64,000 nt of DNA from NCBI RefSeq assembly GCF_001664485.1, contig NZ_CP013630.1, positions 375,001-439,000 of the forward strand, read 5' to 3'. This DNA comes from Rhizobium sp. N324. GTDB taxonomy: Bacteria; Pseudomonadota; Alphaproteobacteria; Rhizobiales; Rhizobiaceae. A program made the translations under genes and the position numbers. The notes beneath the pieces were generated by a model, which was given only the letters and a program-made list of their open reading frames with translations, was not told where the DNA came from and did not search any database. Shown here one piece after another: positions 9,027-18,479 of this stretch (its first letter is position 1; each line of letters starts with the position of its first letter).

Positions 9027-9055
9027 AAGGTAGGCTGATTCTTCGCAGATGCAAG
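9027..9055 (-). promoter_or_regulatory. Candidate sigma-70-type promoter of the small unit
   Basis: On the minus strand CTTGCA (9055-9050) and TACCTT (9032-9027) are separated by 17 bases, close to the rhizobial housekeeping pattern CTTGAC-N17-CTATAT. A start near 9020 would give a leader of about 30 nt before the small frame. Confidence 0.4.
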
Positions 9056-9067
9056 AGAGAAATGCGA

Positions 9068-9979
9068 TCAATGCGCCGCCTTGATGAAGGTGCCGTTCTG
9101 CAGTTCGCGCATCGCCTGCATGATTTCCTCGCGCGAGTTCATCACGATCGGGCCGTGCCATGCGACCGGCTCCTCGATTGGCTTGCCTGACACAAGCAGG
9201 AAACGGATGCCCTGGTCGCCCGCCTGCACCGTCACTTCGTCGCCGCTGTCGAAGACCACGAGCGTGCGGTTGCCGGACATGTCGCGAATGTTCAACTCCT
9301 CACCGTCGACTTCCTTCTCGACGCGCACGCCGAAGGGTTTCGACGCATCGCGAAAGGTGCCGGAGCCGGCGAAGATATAGGCGAAGGCGTTGCGATAGGT
9401 GTCGACCGGCAGACGCTTCTTCCTGCCGGGCGGCACCGAGACGTCGAGATAGATCGGCTCGGCGGCAACGCCGTCGACGGGACCGGCCTTGCCCCAGAAA
9501 TCGCCGCAGATCACCCGCACGGCCGTGCCGTCATCATCGACGACGACAGGGATATCGGCGGATTTGACGTCCTGATAGCGCGGCGCCGTCATCTTCAGCG
9601 AGGAGGGCAGGTTTGCCCAGAGCTGGAAACCGTGCATGCGGCCGGCGAAATCGCCCTTCGGCATTTCCTGGTGCATGATGCCGCTGCCCGCCGTCATCCA
9701 CTGGATATCGCCGGCGCCGAGCAGGCCACGGTTGCCAAGGCTGTCGCCGTGTTCGACGGTGCCGGCAAGCACATAGGTGATTGTCTCGATGCCGCGATGC
9801 GGGTGCCATGGGAAACCGCGAATATATTCCTCCGGATTGTCATTGCGGAAATCGTCCATCATCAGAAAGGGATCGGTCATCGCAGGATCGCCGAAGCCGA
9901 AGACGCGGTGCAGCTTCACGCCCGCGCCTTCCATGGTCGGTGTGGCGGTACTTTCATGTTTGACGGGGCGGATCGACAT
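9068..9979 (-). CDS. Pirin-family cupin protein
   Basis: A 303-residue bicupin of the pirin family. The N-terminal cupin has the metal-binding stretch FPWHPHRGIETITYVLAG and a later SGIMHQEMP; the C-terminal pirin domain follows. Bacterial pirins bind Fe(II); some have quercetin 2,3-dioxygenase activity and others are redox-linked regulators. The start at 9979 (MSIRPVKHES) is preferred because AAGAGGACATC precedes it; the longer frame upstream has no family similarity. An inverted repeat 82 bases upstream may control it. Exact role unknown. Confidence 0.88.
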   Translation of the reverse strand: MSIRPVKHESTATPTMEGAGVKLHRVFGFGDPAMTDPFLMMDDFRNDNPEEYIRGFPWHPHRGIETITYVLAGTVEHGDSLGNRGLLGAGDIQWMTAGSGIMHQEMPKGDFAGRMHGFQLWANLPSSLKMTAPRYQDVKSADIPVVVDDDGTAVRVICGDFWGKAGPVDGVAAEPIYLDVSVPPGRKKRLPVDTYRNAFAYIFAGSGTFRDASKPFGVRVEKEVDGEELNIRDMSGNRTLVVFDSGDEVTVQAGDQGIRFLLVSGKPIEEPVAWHGPIVMNSREEIMQAMRELQNGTFIKAAH

Positions 9980-10060
9980 GATGTCCTCTTGAAGGTTCAA
10001 CTTGGCGGCAACTATAGCGGCCCGGCCGCTAAGCGCGAAGCCTGCCCTGCGCACAACGCA

Positions 10061-10078
10061 GTGTTCACAAAAGAACAC
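10061..10078. promoter_or_regulatory. Inverted repeat upstream of the pirin gene
   Basis: GTGTTC and GAACAC are exact reverse complements separated by six bases (ACAAAA). The repeat is in the 248-base divergent gap between the pirin gene and the glutamine amidotransferase gene, nearer the former. Six-base arms around a short spacer fit a dimeric repressor; pirin genes are often under LysR- or HxlR-type control, but no regulator gene is adjacent. Confidence 0.4.
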
Positions 10079-10227
10079 AGGCTTTCGCCGAATTTGAACA
10101 TCCCGAGCGCCACGAAACCGTCACCTTGCACTTGCAAACCGGTCGCGCGTTAAGCTGTTGTTAGCCGCGACGGCAGAGAATTTAGCATGCCCGCCGATGC
10201 GGCGGCGGGTCCCGGAGCAAGAAAGTC

Positions 10228-11040
10228 ATGTGTCGCTGGGCAGCCTATCGCGGAGACCCTCTCTATCTCGAGGAACTGGTATCCTCGCCCGCCCATTCGC
10301 TGATCGAGCAGTCTCATTGCGCCACCCGCGCCAAGACGGCGACCAATGGCGATGGCTTCGGCATCGCCTGGTATGGCGACAGGCCCGAGCCCGGCCGCTA
10401 CCGCGATATCCTGCCGGCATGGTCGGATTGCAATCTGAAGAGCCTGGCGCGGCAGATCCGTTCGCCGCTCTTCCTTGCCCATGTCCGCGCCGCCACCGGC
10501 GGCGGCACGCGCCGTGACAATTGCCACCCCTTCACCCACGACATCTGGTCCTTCATGCACAATGGCCAGATCTCCGGCTTCGAGCGTCTGCGCCGTCCGA
10601 TGGAGGCGATGCTCGACGATGAGCTGTTCAATGCCCGCGGCGGCACGACCGATTCCGAGCTGATGTTCCTGCTGGCGCTGCAATTCGGCCTGCGCGAAGC
10701 GCCGATCGCCGCTATGGCGGATATGGTCGGCTTCGTCGAGGAGCTGGCCGAAAGCATTCTCGGTTCGATCCTGCTGCGTTTCACCGCCGCCTTTTCCGAC
10801 GGCAAGACGCTCTATGCCATCCGCTATGCCACCGATCGCAAGGCGCCGACGCTCTATGCCTCACCTGCCAGCGCCGGTTATTGCCTCGTCTCCGAGCCCT
10901 TGAACGACGATGTCGACGCCTGGGCCGAAATTCCCGATGGCAGCGCCGTCACCGTCGGCGAAAACGGCATCGATGTCTCAGAGTTCCGGCCGGGAAAGCG
11001 AAGTGCCGTCCAGCCGCAGCGCATGGCTATCCCTGCCTGA
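10228..11040 (+). CDS. Class II glutamine amidotransferase (YafJ-like)
   Basis: A 270-residue N-terminal-nucleophile amidotransferase. Cys2 follows the initiator Met (MCRWAAYRGDP) and would become the nucleophile after Met removal. TNGDGFGIAWYG and HVRAATGG further match the glutaminase fold. No synthase or transferase domain is fused, so it belongs to the stand-alone YafJ/EgtC-like group. EgtC of ergothioneine biosynthesis is a distant relative, but no egtB or egtD is nearby, so that role is not proposed. GGAGCAAGAAAGTC precedes the ATG. The 3' end overlaps coaBC by 14 bases, convergently. Confidence 0.85.
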   Translation: MCRWAAYRGDPLYLEELVSSPAHSLIEQSHCATRAKTATNGDGFGIAWYGDRPEPGRYRDILPAWSDCNLKSLARQIRSPLFLAHVRAATGGGTRRDNCHPFTHDIWSFMHNGQISGFERLRRPMEAMLDDELFNARGGTTDSELMFLLALQFGLREAPIAAMADMVGFVEELAESILGSILLRFTAAFSDGKTLYAIRYATDRKAPTLYASPASAGYCLVSEPLNDDVDAWAEIPDGSAVTVGENGIDVSEFRPGKRSAVQPQRMAIPA

Positions 11041-12238
11041 AACTCTCGGCGATCAGCGCTGCCAGCCTATCGGCAACCTCTTCCTTCGCGAGGTCAGGCC
11101 ATCGCTCGACGCCGTCGTGACGGATGAGTCGGACGCTGTTGCGGCTGCCGCCCATGATGCCGGTCGCCGGCGAGACGTCGTTGGCGACGATCATGTCGGC
11201 GCCCTTGCGCTCGAGTTTCGCCCTCGCATTGCTTTCCACGTCCTGCGTCTCGGCGGCAAAGCCGATCACCAGCTTCGGCCGCATCGTATGATGGCCGACG
11301 GTTTTGAGGATGTCGGGGTTTTCGGTCAGCGCCAATGTCGGGATGGATTCGCCCGGATGTTTCTTCAGCTTCTGGTCGGCGGCCGAGGCAACGCGCCAGT
11401 CCGCCACCGCCGCCACCATCACGGCGATATCGGCCGGCAGCGCCGCGAGCACCGCGTCGCGCATTTCCTCCGCCCGCTCGACATGCACGGTGCTGACGCC
11501 GACGGGGTCGGCGATCGTCACCGGCCCCGAGACCAGCGTCACTTCGGCTCCCAGTTTGGCAAGGGCAGCGGCGATCGCATGTCCCTGCCGGCCGGATGAG
11601 CGGTTGGCGATGTAGCGCACCGGGTCGATCGGCTCGTGCGTCGGTCCTGAGGTGACGATCGCCTTGCGCCCCTTCAGCGGCTTCTCTCCGTCGTCGAGCA
11701 TGGTTTCGGCCGCCGCGACGATATCAAGCGGCTCCGCCATCCGGCCGAGCCCGGCCTCCCGGCTCTCCGCCATCTCGCCGGCCATCGGTCCGACGAAGCG
11801 GATGCCGTCTGCCCGGAGCAGCGCCGCATTGCGCCGCGTCGCCGGATGCGCCCACATGCTGGGGTTCATTGCCGGTGCCGCCAGCACCGGCCTTTGGGTC
11901 GCCAGCAGCACGGTCGAGGCGAGATCGTCGGCAAGCCCATTCGCCATCTTCGCCATCAGGTCGGCCGTGGCAGGGGCGATGAGCACGAGGTCGCAGTCGC
12001 GCGCCAGCCTGATATGGCCGACATCCTGTTCGTCCTCACGCGAAAACAGATCGAGGAAGACGTGGTCGGCGGCCAGCGCGCCGACGGCAAGCGGCGTGAC
12101 GAATTCCTGCGCCCCCTTGGTCATGATCGGGCGCACACTTGCACCGCGCTCGCGCAGCCGGCGGATCAGATCCAGGCTCTTATAGGCGGCGATGCCGCCG
12201 GAGATGATGAGGAGGATGCGTTTGCCGCTGAGAGCCAT
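11027..12238 (-). CDS. coaBC: Bifunctional phosphopantothenoylcysteine decarboxylase / phosphopantothenate-cysteine ligase
   Basis: A 403-residue Dfp protein for two consecutive steps of coenzyme A synthesis. The N-terminal flavoprotein decarboxylase (CoaC, to about residue 190) has IISGGIAAYKSLDLIRRL and the PAMNPSMW substrate clamp. The C-terminal ligase (CoaB) has NRSSGRQGHAIAAAL and the late KLKK lysines. Length is standard. In rhizobia coaBC is usually a near neighbour of ubiB; here about 12 kb of other genes separate them, pointing to an insertion. Confidence 0.95.
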   Translation of the reverse strand: MALSGKRILLIISGGIAAYKSLDLIRRLRERGASVRPIMTKGAQEFVTPLAVGALAADHVFLDLFSREDEQDVGHIRLARDCDLVLIAPATADLMAKMANGLADDLASTVLLATQRPVLAAPAMNPSMWAHPATRRNAALLRADGIRFVGPMAGEMAESREAGLGRMAEPLDIVAAAETMLDDGEKPLKGRKAIVTSGPTHEPIDPVRYIANRSSGRQGHAIAAALAKLGAEVTLVSGPVTIADPVGVSTVHVERAEEMRDAVLAALPADIAVMVAAVADWRVASAADQKLKKHPGESIPTLALTENPDILKTVGHHTMRPKLVIGFAAETQDVESNARAKLERKGADMIVANDVSPATGIMGGSRNSVRLIRHDGVERWPDLAKEEVADRLAALIAESFRQG

Positions 12239-12355
12239 GGCTTTCTACCCGTCGCCTTATTGACCGGGCCCGACCCTAAGCCTTTGGCGCAGAACATGCA
12301 ATCGCGGGGGGAAAGGCATCGGATCTGCTCAAGAGCGGTGAATAGTTGCGTAGTG

Positions 12356-12500
12356 AAGACCCCTCCCCAACCCCTCCCCACAAGGGGGAGGGGCTTAGAT
12401 GCCGCGCCGCCTATATCCGTTTCATCGTCTCATCCGCAGAAAGGCCGATGTCTGTCGCAGTTGGTGCAACGTGTTAGGGGAGGGGTTGGGGAGGGGTCTT
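12356..12500. repeat. Composite palindromic intergenic element, copy 1
   Basis: The element begins with AAGACCCCTCCCCAACCCCT and ends with its reverse complement, enclosing a core that includes ATCCGCAGAAAGG. The same element, in the opposite orientation, is at 54545-54706. Both lie between genes. It fills most of the 292-base gap between coaBC and the SDR gene and is of the kind of palindromic mosaic repeats described in rhizobial genomes. No protein is encoded. Confidence 0.75.
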
Positions 12501-12530
12501 TTCCGGTCGATGGCGGTAGCCCTCGCCGTC

Positions 12531-13295
12531 TCAGCTGCGGGTGATCGAAATGCCGCCGTCAACCAGCGACGCCGTGCCGGTGACGAAGCTCGAATCGTCG
12601 GAGGCGAGGTAGAGAACCGAGCGGGCGAGTTCGTCCGGTGTGGCGACCCTTTTCAGGGCATGCATAGCGGTGACGGCAGCCTGCTTGTCGGCCGTATCGT
12701 TCATGTCCCGGTACATGTCGGTATCGACCGCACCCGGCAGAATGGCATTGACGCGCACGCCCTGCGGTCCGAATTCGGCGGCGAGCGCCTGCGTCAGCCC
12801 GATCAGCCCGGATTTGCTGGCGGCATAGGCGGCGACACCGGGAAAGGCGAAGCTGTAGCCGACGAAGGTCGAGGTGAAGATCACCGAGCCGCCGCCATTT
12901 TGCGCCATCGCGCCGATCTGATGTTTGGCGGCGAGGAAGGATGCGGTGAGATTGACCGCCAGCGCCTCGCTGAAACCTGCTTCCGAGACACCGGTGCTCG
13001 GACCGGCTTCGCCGATGATGCCGGCATTGTTGAAGGCGATGTCGAGCTTGCCGTAATGGGTCACGGCGGCCGCGACGAGTGCCTTGTGATAGTCTTCCGA
13101 CCGGACGTCGCCGGCAACGGCCACGGCATCGCCGCCCTCTGCCTTGATCTCCGCGACAAGACTGTCGAGTTCGGCTTGACGGCGGGCGCCGACGATGAGC
13201 TTGGCGCCTTCTGCGGCAAAGAGCTTTGCCGTGACGCGGCCGATGCCGGAGCTTGCGCCGGTGACGATTGCGACCTTGTTGTTCAAGCGGTTCAT
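12531..13295 (-). CDS. SDR-family oxidoreductase
   Basis: A 254-residue classical short-chain dehydrogenase/reductase. The dinucleotide motif TGASSGIG is at residues 12-19, NNAG and the active-site YAASK follow, and a C-terminal VDGGIS ends the fold. The start at 13295 is set by AGGAGATGGAACC directly upstream; the longer frame has no similarity to the family. It is divergent from a LysR regulator (125-base gap), which likely controls it. The substrate is unknown. Confidence 0.9.
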   Translation of the reverse strand: MNRLNNKVAIVTGASSGIGRVTAKLFAAEGAKLIVGARRQAELDSLVAEIKAEGGDAVAVAGDVRSEDYHKALVAAAVTHYGKLDIAFNNAGIIGEAGPSTGVSEAGFSEALAVNLTASFLAAKHQIGAMAQNGGGSVIFTSTFVGYSFAFPGVAAYAASKSGLIGLTQALAAEFGPQGVRVNAILPGAVDTDMYRDMNDTADKQAAVTAMHALKRVATPDELARSVLYLASDDSSFVTGTASLVDGGISITRS

Positions 13296-13420
13296 GGTTC
13301 CATCTCCTGTGTTCACGCGAGGCGGCCCCTGCCGTCCCTTCCGTTGAATGGAAGATGGCATTTTCTTTTCGTTCGGATTAGTCTCCAGATCGGGGAATTC
13401 GAATTCGGAAAGACCGAACA
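13296..13420. promoter_or_regulatory. Divergent SDR/LysR promoter region with palindrome
   Basis: The gap contains GAATTCGAATTC (13395-13406), a perfect 12-bp palindrome set in GGGAATTCGAATTCGG, 14 bases before the LysR start. LysR proteins generally bind such dyads in the shared promoter. Operator function is inferred from position. Confidence 0.4.
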
Positions 13421-14332
13421 ATGATCAGGATCGAAGGCATTGCCGCTTTTGTTGCCGTCGTCGAGGCCGGCTCGGTCAGCGAGGCGGCCCGGCGGCTCAG
13501 GCTCTCCAAATCCGTCGTCAGCGAAAGGCTGGCAGAACTGGAGAAGGCGCTTGGCGGCATGTTGCTGCACCGTACGACGCGCAAACTCACTCTGACCGAG
13601 GACGGTGCGGTCTTCCTGGAACGGGCCGCGCGCATCGTGCGTGAGATCGAGGAGGCCGCCGCCGACATGGCCGAGCGGCGCGGCACGCTATCCGGGCCGA
13701 TCCGCATCGCCGCCCCCGTCACCTTCGGCCGCATGCATCTCGGCCCGGCGCTCTACCCCTTTCTTGCCGACCATCCCGATATCGAGCTGACGCTCGATAT
13801 CGACGACCGGCGTGTCGATGCGGGCTCGGACGGCTATGACGCCATCATCCGCAACGGCCCGATCGCCGACAGCCGACTGGTCGCCTGGAAGCTGACGCGC
13901 AGCCGCCGCCTGCTCTGCGCCTCGCCGGATTATCTCGCCCGTCAGGGCACGCCCGCGTCGCTGGCCGAGCTGAATGGCCATCGTGGCATCTTCTACACCA
14001 ATCGCGGCGTCGCCGACTGGCGCTTCCAGACGCCGGAGGGTGCGGTCGTTGTCCGCGCGAAACTGGCGCTCGCCATCAACAATGGCGACATGCTCCGCGA
14101 CGCCGCAATTGCCGGTCTCGGCATCGCGCTGCTGCCCGCCTTTATCGCCGGCCCGGCTATCCGCGAAGGCAGGCTTGCCGAAATCGATGTCGGTCACAGG
14201 CCGGAGGCCGAATTCATCTATATGGCCCATCCGGAGGGACGAAATCCCTCGGCCAAGCTGCGCGCGATTGCCGATCACTTGAAGAAGAGTTTCGGCGATC
14301 CGCCCTATTGGGATATTGCGGATAATCCGTGA
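13421..14332 (+). CDS. LysR-family transcriptional regulator
   Basis: A 303-residue LysR protein with N-terminal helix-turn-helix (FVAVVEAGSVSEAARRLRLS) and a periplasmic-binding-protein-like effector domain (about residues 90-300). GGAAAGACCG precedes the ATG. It is divergent from the SDR gene and leads an overlapping series with the MFS and VOC genes, so one unit may carry regulator, transporter and VOC protein. The group resembles CrgA-type regulators of SDR enzymes. Effector unknown. Confidence 0.9.
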   Translation: MIRIEGIAAFVAVVEAGSVSEAARRLRLSKSVVSERLAELEKALGGMLLHRTTRKLTLTEDGAVFLERAARIVREIEEAAADMAERRGTLSGPIRIAAPVTFGRMHLGPALYPFLADHPDIELTLDIDDRRVDAGSDGYDAIIRNGPIADSRLVAWKLTRSRRLLCASPDYLARQGTPASLAELNGHRGIFYTNRGVADWRFQTPEGAVVVRAKLALAINNGDMLRDAAIAGLGIALLPAFIAGPAIREGRLAEIDVGHRPEAEFIYMAHPEGRNPSAKLRAIADHLKKSFGDPPYWDIADNP

Positions 14333-14358
14333 ATTCGAAGGCTCGTCAGGATGAAGAT

Positions 14359-16195
<1,837 letters not shown>

Positions 16196-16246
16196 GTCAT
16201 CGCTCCTGGTGGGTATGACAACAGTCTATAGCAAGTCGAGAACTGT

Positions 16247-17908
16247 TCAACCAAGCCGGATATAGGGCACATCCTTCTTCGCCACTTCATCAAGCGCCTC
16301 CTCATAACCGGCATCGGCATACCGCATGACGCCGAGGGCGGTGTCGTTGGTCAGCGCGTGGTCGAGCCGCTCATCGGCGGCATCGCTGCCGTCGGCGACG
16401 ACGGTGACGCCGCAGCTCGTCATGTAGCCGGCATAACCGCCGCCGCCGGAATGGACGACGACGAGATCGGCCATCGACGAGCAGAGCATCATCGCATCGA
16501 TCAGCGGCCAGTCGGCGATCGCATCCGAGCCGTCCTTCATCCGCTCGGTCATGATATTCGGATGCGCCATGGCGCCGGCATCGAGATGGTCGCGGGAAAA
16601 GGCGATGGGGCCTTTGAGCTCGCCGCCTAGGACCAGCGCGTTGACGCGCCGCGCCAGCATCGTGCGTTCGCCGTGGCCGAGCCAAGCGATGCGGGCCGGC
16701 AGCCCCTCGAAGGGAACATGCTCGCGCGCCAGACGGATCCAGTTGGTGATGATCCTGTTGTCGGGGAAGAGTTCGAGCAACAGGTCGTCGATGCGGGCGA
16801 TATCGCTCTCCGCGCCCGAGAGCGCCATCCAGCGGAACGGGCCGATCGCCCGGGCAAACAGCGGCCTCAGATAGGCTTCGGTGAAGATCGGAATGTCGAA
16901 GGCATTGGCGACGCCGCCCTCTTTCGCCTGGGTGCGGATGAGATTGCCATTGTCGAAGACTTCCGCGCCGCGCTTCTGGAATTCCAGCATCGCCGTCACA
17001 TGCTCGACGATCGAGGCGCGGCTTGCCGCCATCAACTGCCCCTGGCCGTCGTCGCGCAGCCCTTTGACCTGATCGAGGCTCATGCCCTTCGGCACATAGC
17101 CGTAGACGAGGTCGTGCGCCGAGGTCTGGTCGGTGACGATATCGGGCACGATGCCGCGCCGGGCGATTTCGGGATAGACCTCCGCCGCATTGCCGACCAG
17201 CCCGACGGAAAGCGCCCGCTTCTCCTTGACCGCTGCATCGATCATCTGAAGGGCGGTATCGAGATCGGGGGCGATTTCCTGGAGATAACCGATCTGCTGG
17301 CGCTTGCGGGCCCGTTCCGGGTCGATATCGACACAGAGGATCGCAGCCCCCGCCATGCGGCCGGCGAGCGGCTGTGCCCCGCCCATGCCGCCGAGGCCGG
17401 CCGTCAGCACGAACCGGCCGGCAAGATCGCCGCCGAAGCGCCGCTCGGCAATGCGCATGAAGATCTCGTAGGTCCCCTGGATGACGCCCTGGCTGCCGAT
17501 ATATTGCCAGGCGCCGGCCGTCAGTCCGCCCCAGCAGATCAGTCCCATGCGCTGCAGCTCGTAGAACACCTCGGCCTTCGCCCATTGCCCGACGATATTG
17601 CAGTTCGCCATGATGACGAGCGGCGCCTTGGCGTGCGTCCGCACCAGCCCGATCGGCTTGCCGGACTGGATGAGCAGCGTCTGGTCCTCTTCCATCTCGG
17701 TCAGCGCCTTGACGATGCCCTTGTGCGCCGCCCAGCTGCGCGCCGCCTTGCCGAGTGCGGCATAGACGATCAGGTTTTCGGGATCCTCGCCGACGGACAG
17801 CACGTTTTCGAGCAACCGCAGCAGCGCTTCCTGCCGCCAGCCCTTGGCGCGCAAGTCCGGTCCGCCGGGAATCGGAAATTTCGGATGACGTGGATTGGCC
17901 TTCGGCAT
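16247..17908 (-). CDS. Urocanate hydratase homologue, probable thiourocanate hydratase
   Basis: A 553-residue member of the urocanase family with the NAD-binding stretch AGLGGMGGAQP (170-180) and VTDQTSAHD (258-266) conserved. Key HutU positions differ: the conserved cysteine of the PARICWLG motif (Cys410 in Pseudomonas putida) is Ala408 here (PARIAWLGHGER), and the HHGGG motif is HSGGGG (486-491). With the neighbouring cofactor-less lyase and (thio)hydantoin-processing enzymes, hydration of thiourocanate to a thioxo-imidazolidine propionate is more likely than histidine catabolism. The start at 17908 has AAGGAACCCCC ahead; the open frame further upstream is translated repeat DNA. Last gene of the cluster. 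Confidence 0.8.
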   Translation of the reverse strand: MPKANPRHPKFPIPGGPDLRAKGWRQEALLRLLENVLSVGEDPENLIVYAALGKAARSWAAHKGIVKALTEMEEDQTLLIQSGKPIGLVRTHAKAPLVIMANCNIVGQWAKAEVFYELQRMGLICWGGLTAGAWQYIGSQGVIQGTYEIFMRIAERRFGGDLAGRFVLTAGLGGMGGAQPLAGRMAGAAILCVDIDPERARKRQQIGYLQEIAPDLDTALQMIDAAVKEKRALSVGLVGNAAEVYPEIARRGIVPDIVTDQTSAHDLVYGYVPKGMSLDQVKGLRDDGQGQLMAASRASIVEHVTAMLEFQKRGAEVFDNGNLIRTQAKEGGVANAFDIPIFTEAYLRPLFARAIGPFRWMALSGAESDIARIDDLLLELFPDNRIITNWIRLAREHVPFEGLPARIAWLGHGERTMLARRVNALVLGGELKGPIAFSRDHLDAGAMAHPNIMTERMKDGSDAIADWPLIDAMMLCSSMADLVVVHSGGGGYAGYMTSCGVTVVADGSDAADERLDHALTNDTALGVMRYADAGYEEALDEVAKKDVPYIRLG

Positions 17909-17940
17909 CGGGGGTTCCTTTTTGCGTCTCTGCTCTTTCT

Positions 17941-18133
17941 CTTCTCCCCGGTGGGGGTCCGAAGGACGGGTCGAGACCTGTGGCTCGACCCCGGTAGGTG
18001 GCCCGAAGGGTCGGATGAGGGGGCCACACGGTACAACATTCATTGCCCTTCGCTTGCGCTCAGTCACTCGCGGCTTCGCCGCTCGCCCCCTCATCTGTCC
18101 TTCGGACATCTTCTCCCCGCTGGGGAGAAGGGG
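17941..18133. repeat. Palindromic mosaic repeat inside the catabolic operon
   Basis: The gap between the TfoX-like gene and the hydratase gene is filled by GC-rich inverted repeats: CTTCTCCCC and GGGGAGAAG ends, GTCGAGACC/GGCTCGACC, and a GGATGAGGGGGCCACACGG module also present at 39586-39792. It could end or weaken transcription into the hydratase gene. Translation of it produces a false N-terminal extension of that gene. Confidence 0.75.
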
Positions 18134-18146
18134 AAAAGCTCAGTCT

Positions 18147-18476
18147 TTACTTCTCCGGCAGCGATTCCACATAGGCAAGCGCTGCATCGAGCAAACGCCG
18201 TCTCAGCCGATCGTCGCCATAAACCTCGGCGGTGGCCCGCACCCAGCCCTGCATCACCCGCTCGCCCGACAGCATCTGGATCACACCGGGCAGGGCCAGC
18301 GCCCAGCCGTCATTGCCTCTGCCGAGGCGGATCAGCATGCCGTCATGACGGGCGCCGCAAAGAAGATTGCCATTCAGCAGGAAGGCCCGACCGCCGAACA
18401 TCGATTTTTCGGCAAGGCCCGGCCGGTCGCCGAGTTCCTCGCGCAGCAATTCTTCGAGGCCGGGATCGCGCGTCAT
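18147..18476 (-). CDS. TfoX N-terminal-domain protein
   Basis: A 109-residue protein matching the TfoX/Sxy N-terminal domain: KSMFGGRAFLLNGNLLCGAR and MLIRLGR at mid-length. Full TfoX proteins regulate competence in gammaproteobacteria, but small single-domain versions in alphaproteobacteria have no established role. It starts three bases after the stop of the desulfurase-family gene, so it is translated in the catabolic operon. A structural or accessory role in the pathway is speculation; it may also be a hitch-hiker. Confidence 0.8.
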   Translation of the reverse strand: MTRDPGLEELLREELGDRPGLAEKSMFGGRAFLLNGNLLCGARHDGMLIRLGRGNDGWALALPGVIQMLSGERVMQGWVRATAEVYGDDRLRRRLLDAALAYVESLPEK

Positions 18477-18479
18477 GGT

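Noticed and set aside
10228..11040. EgtC of ergothioneine biosynthesis
   Set aside because: The protein is a class II amidotransferase like EgtC, but no egtB, egtD or egtE is nearby and its length and motifs fit the broader YafJ group, so a link to the ergothioneine-type cluster is not supported.
17909..18109. 67-residue N-terminal extension of the hydratase
   Set aside because: It is translated palindromic repeat, has no ribosome site and no family similarity; ATG 17908 has AAGGAACCCCC ahead.
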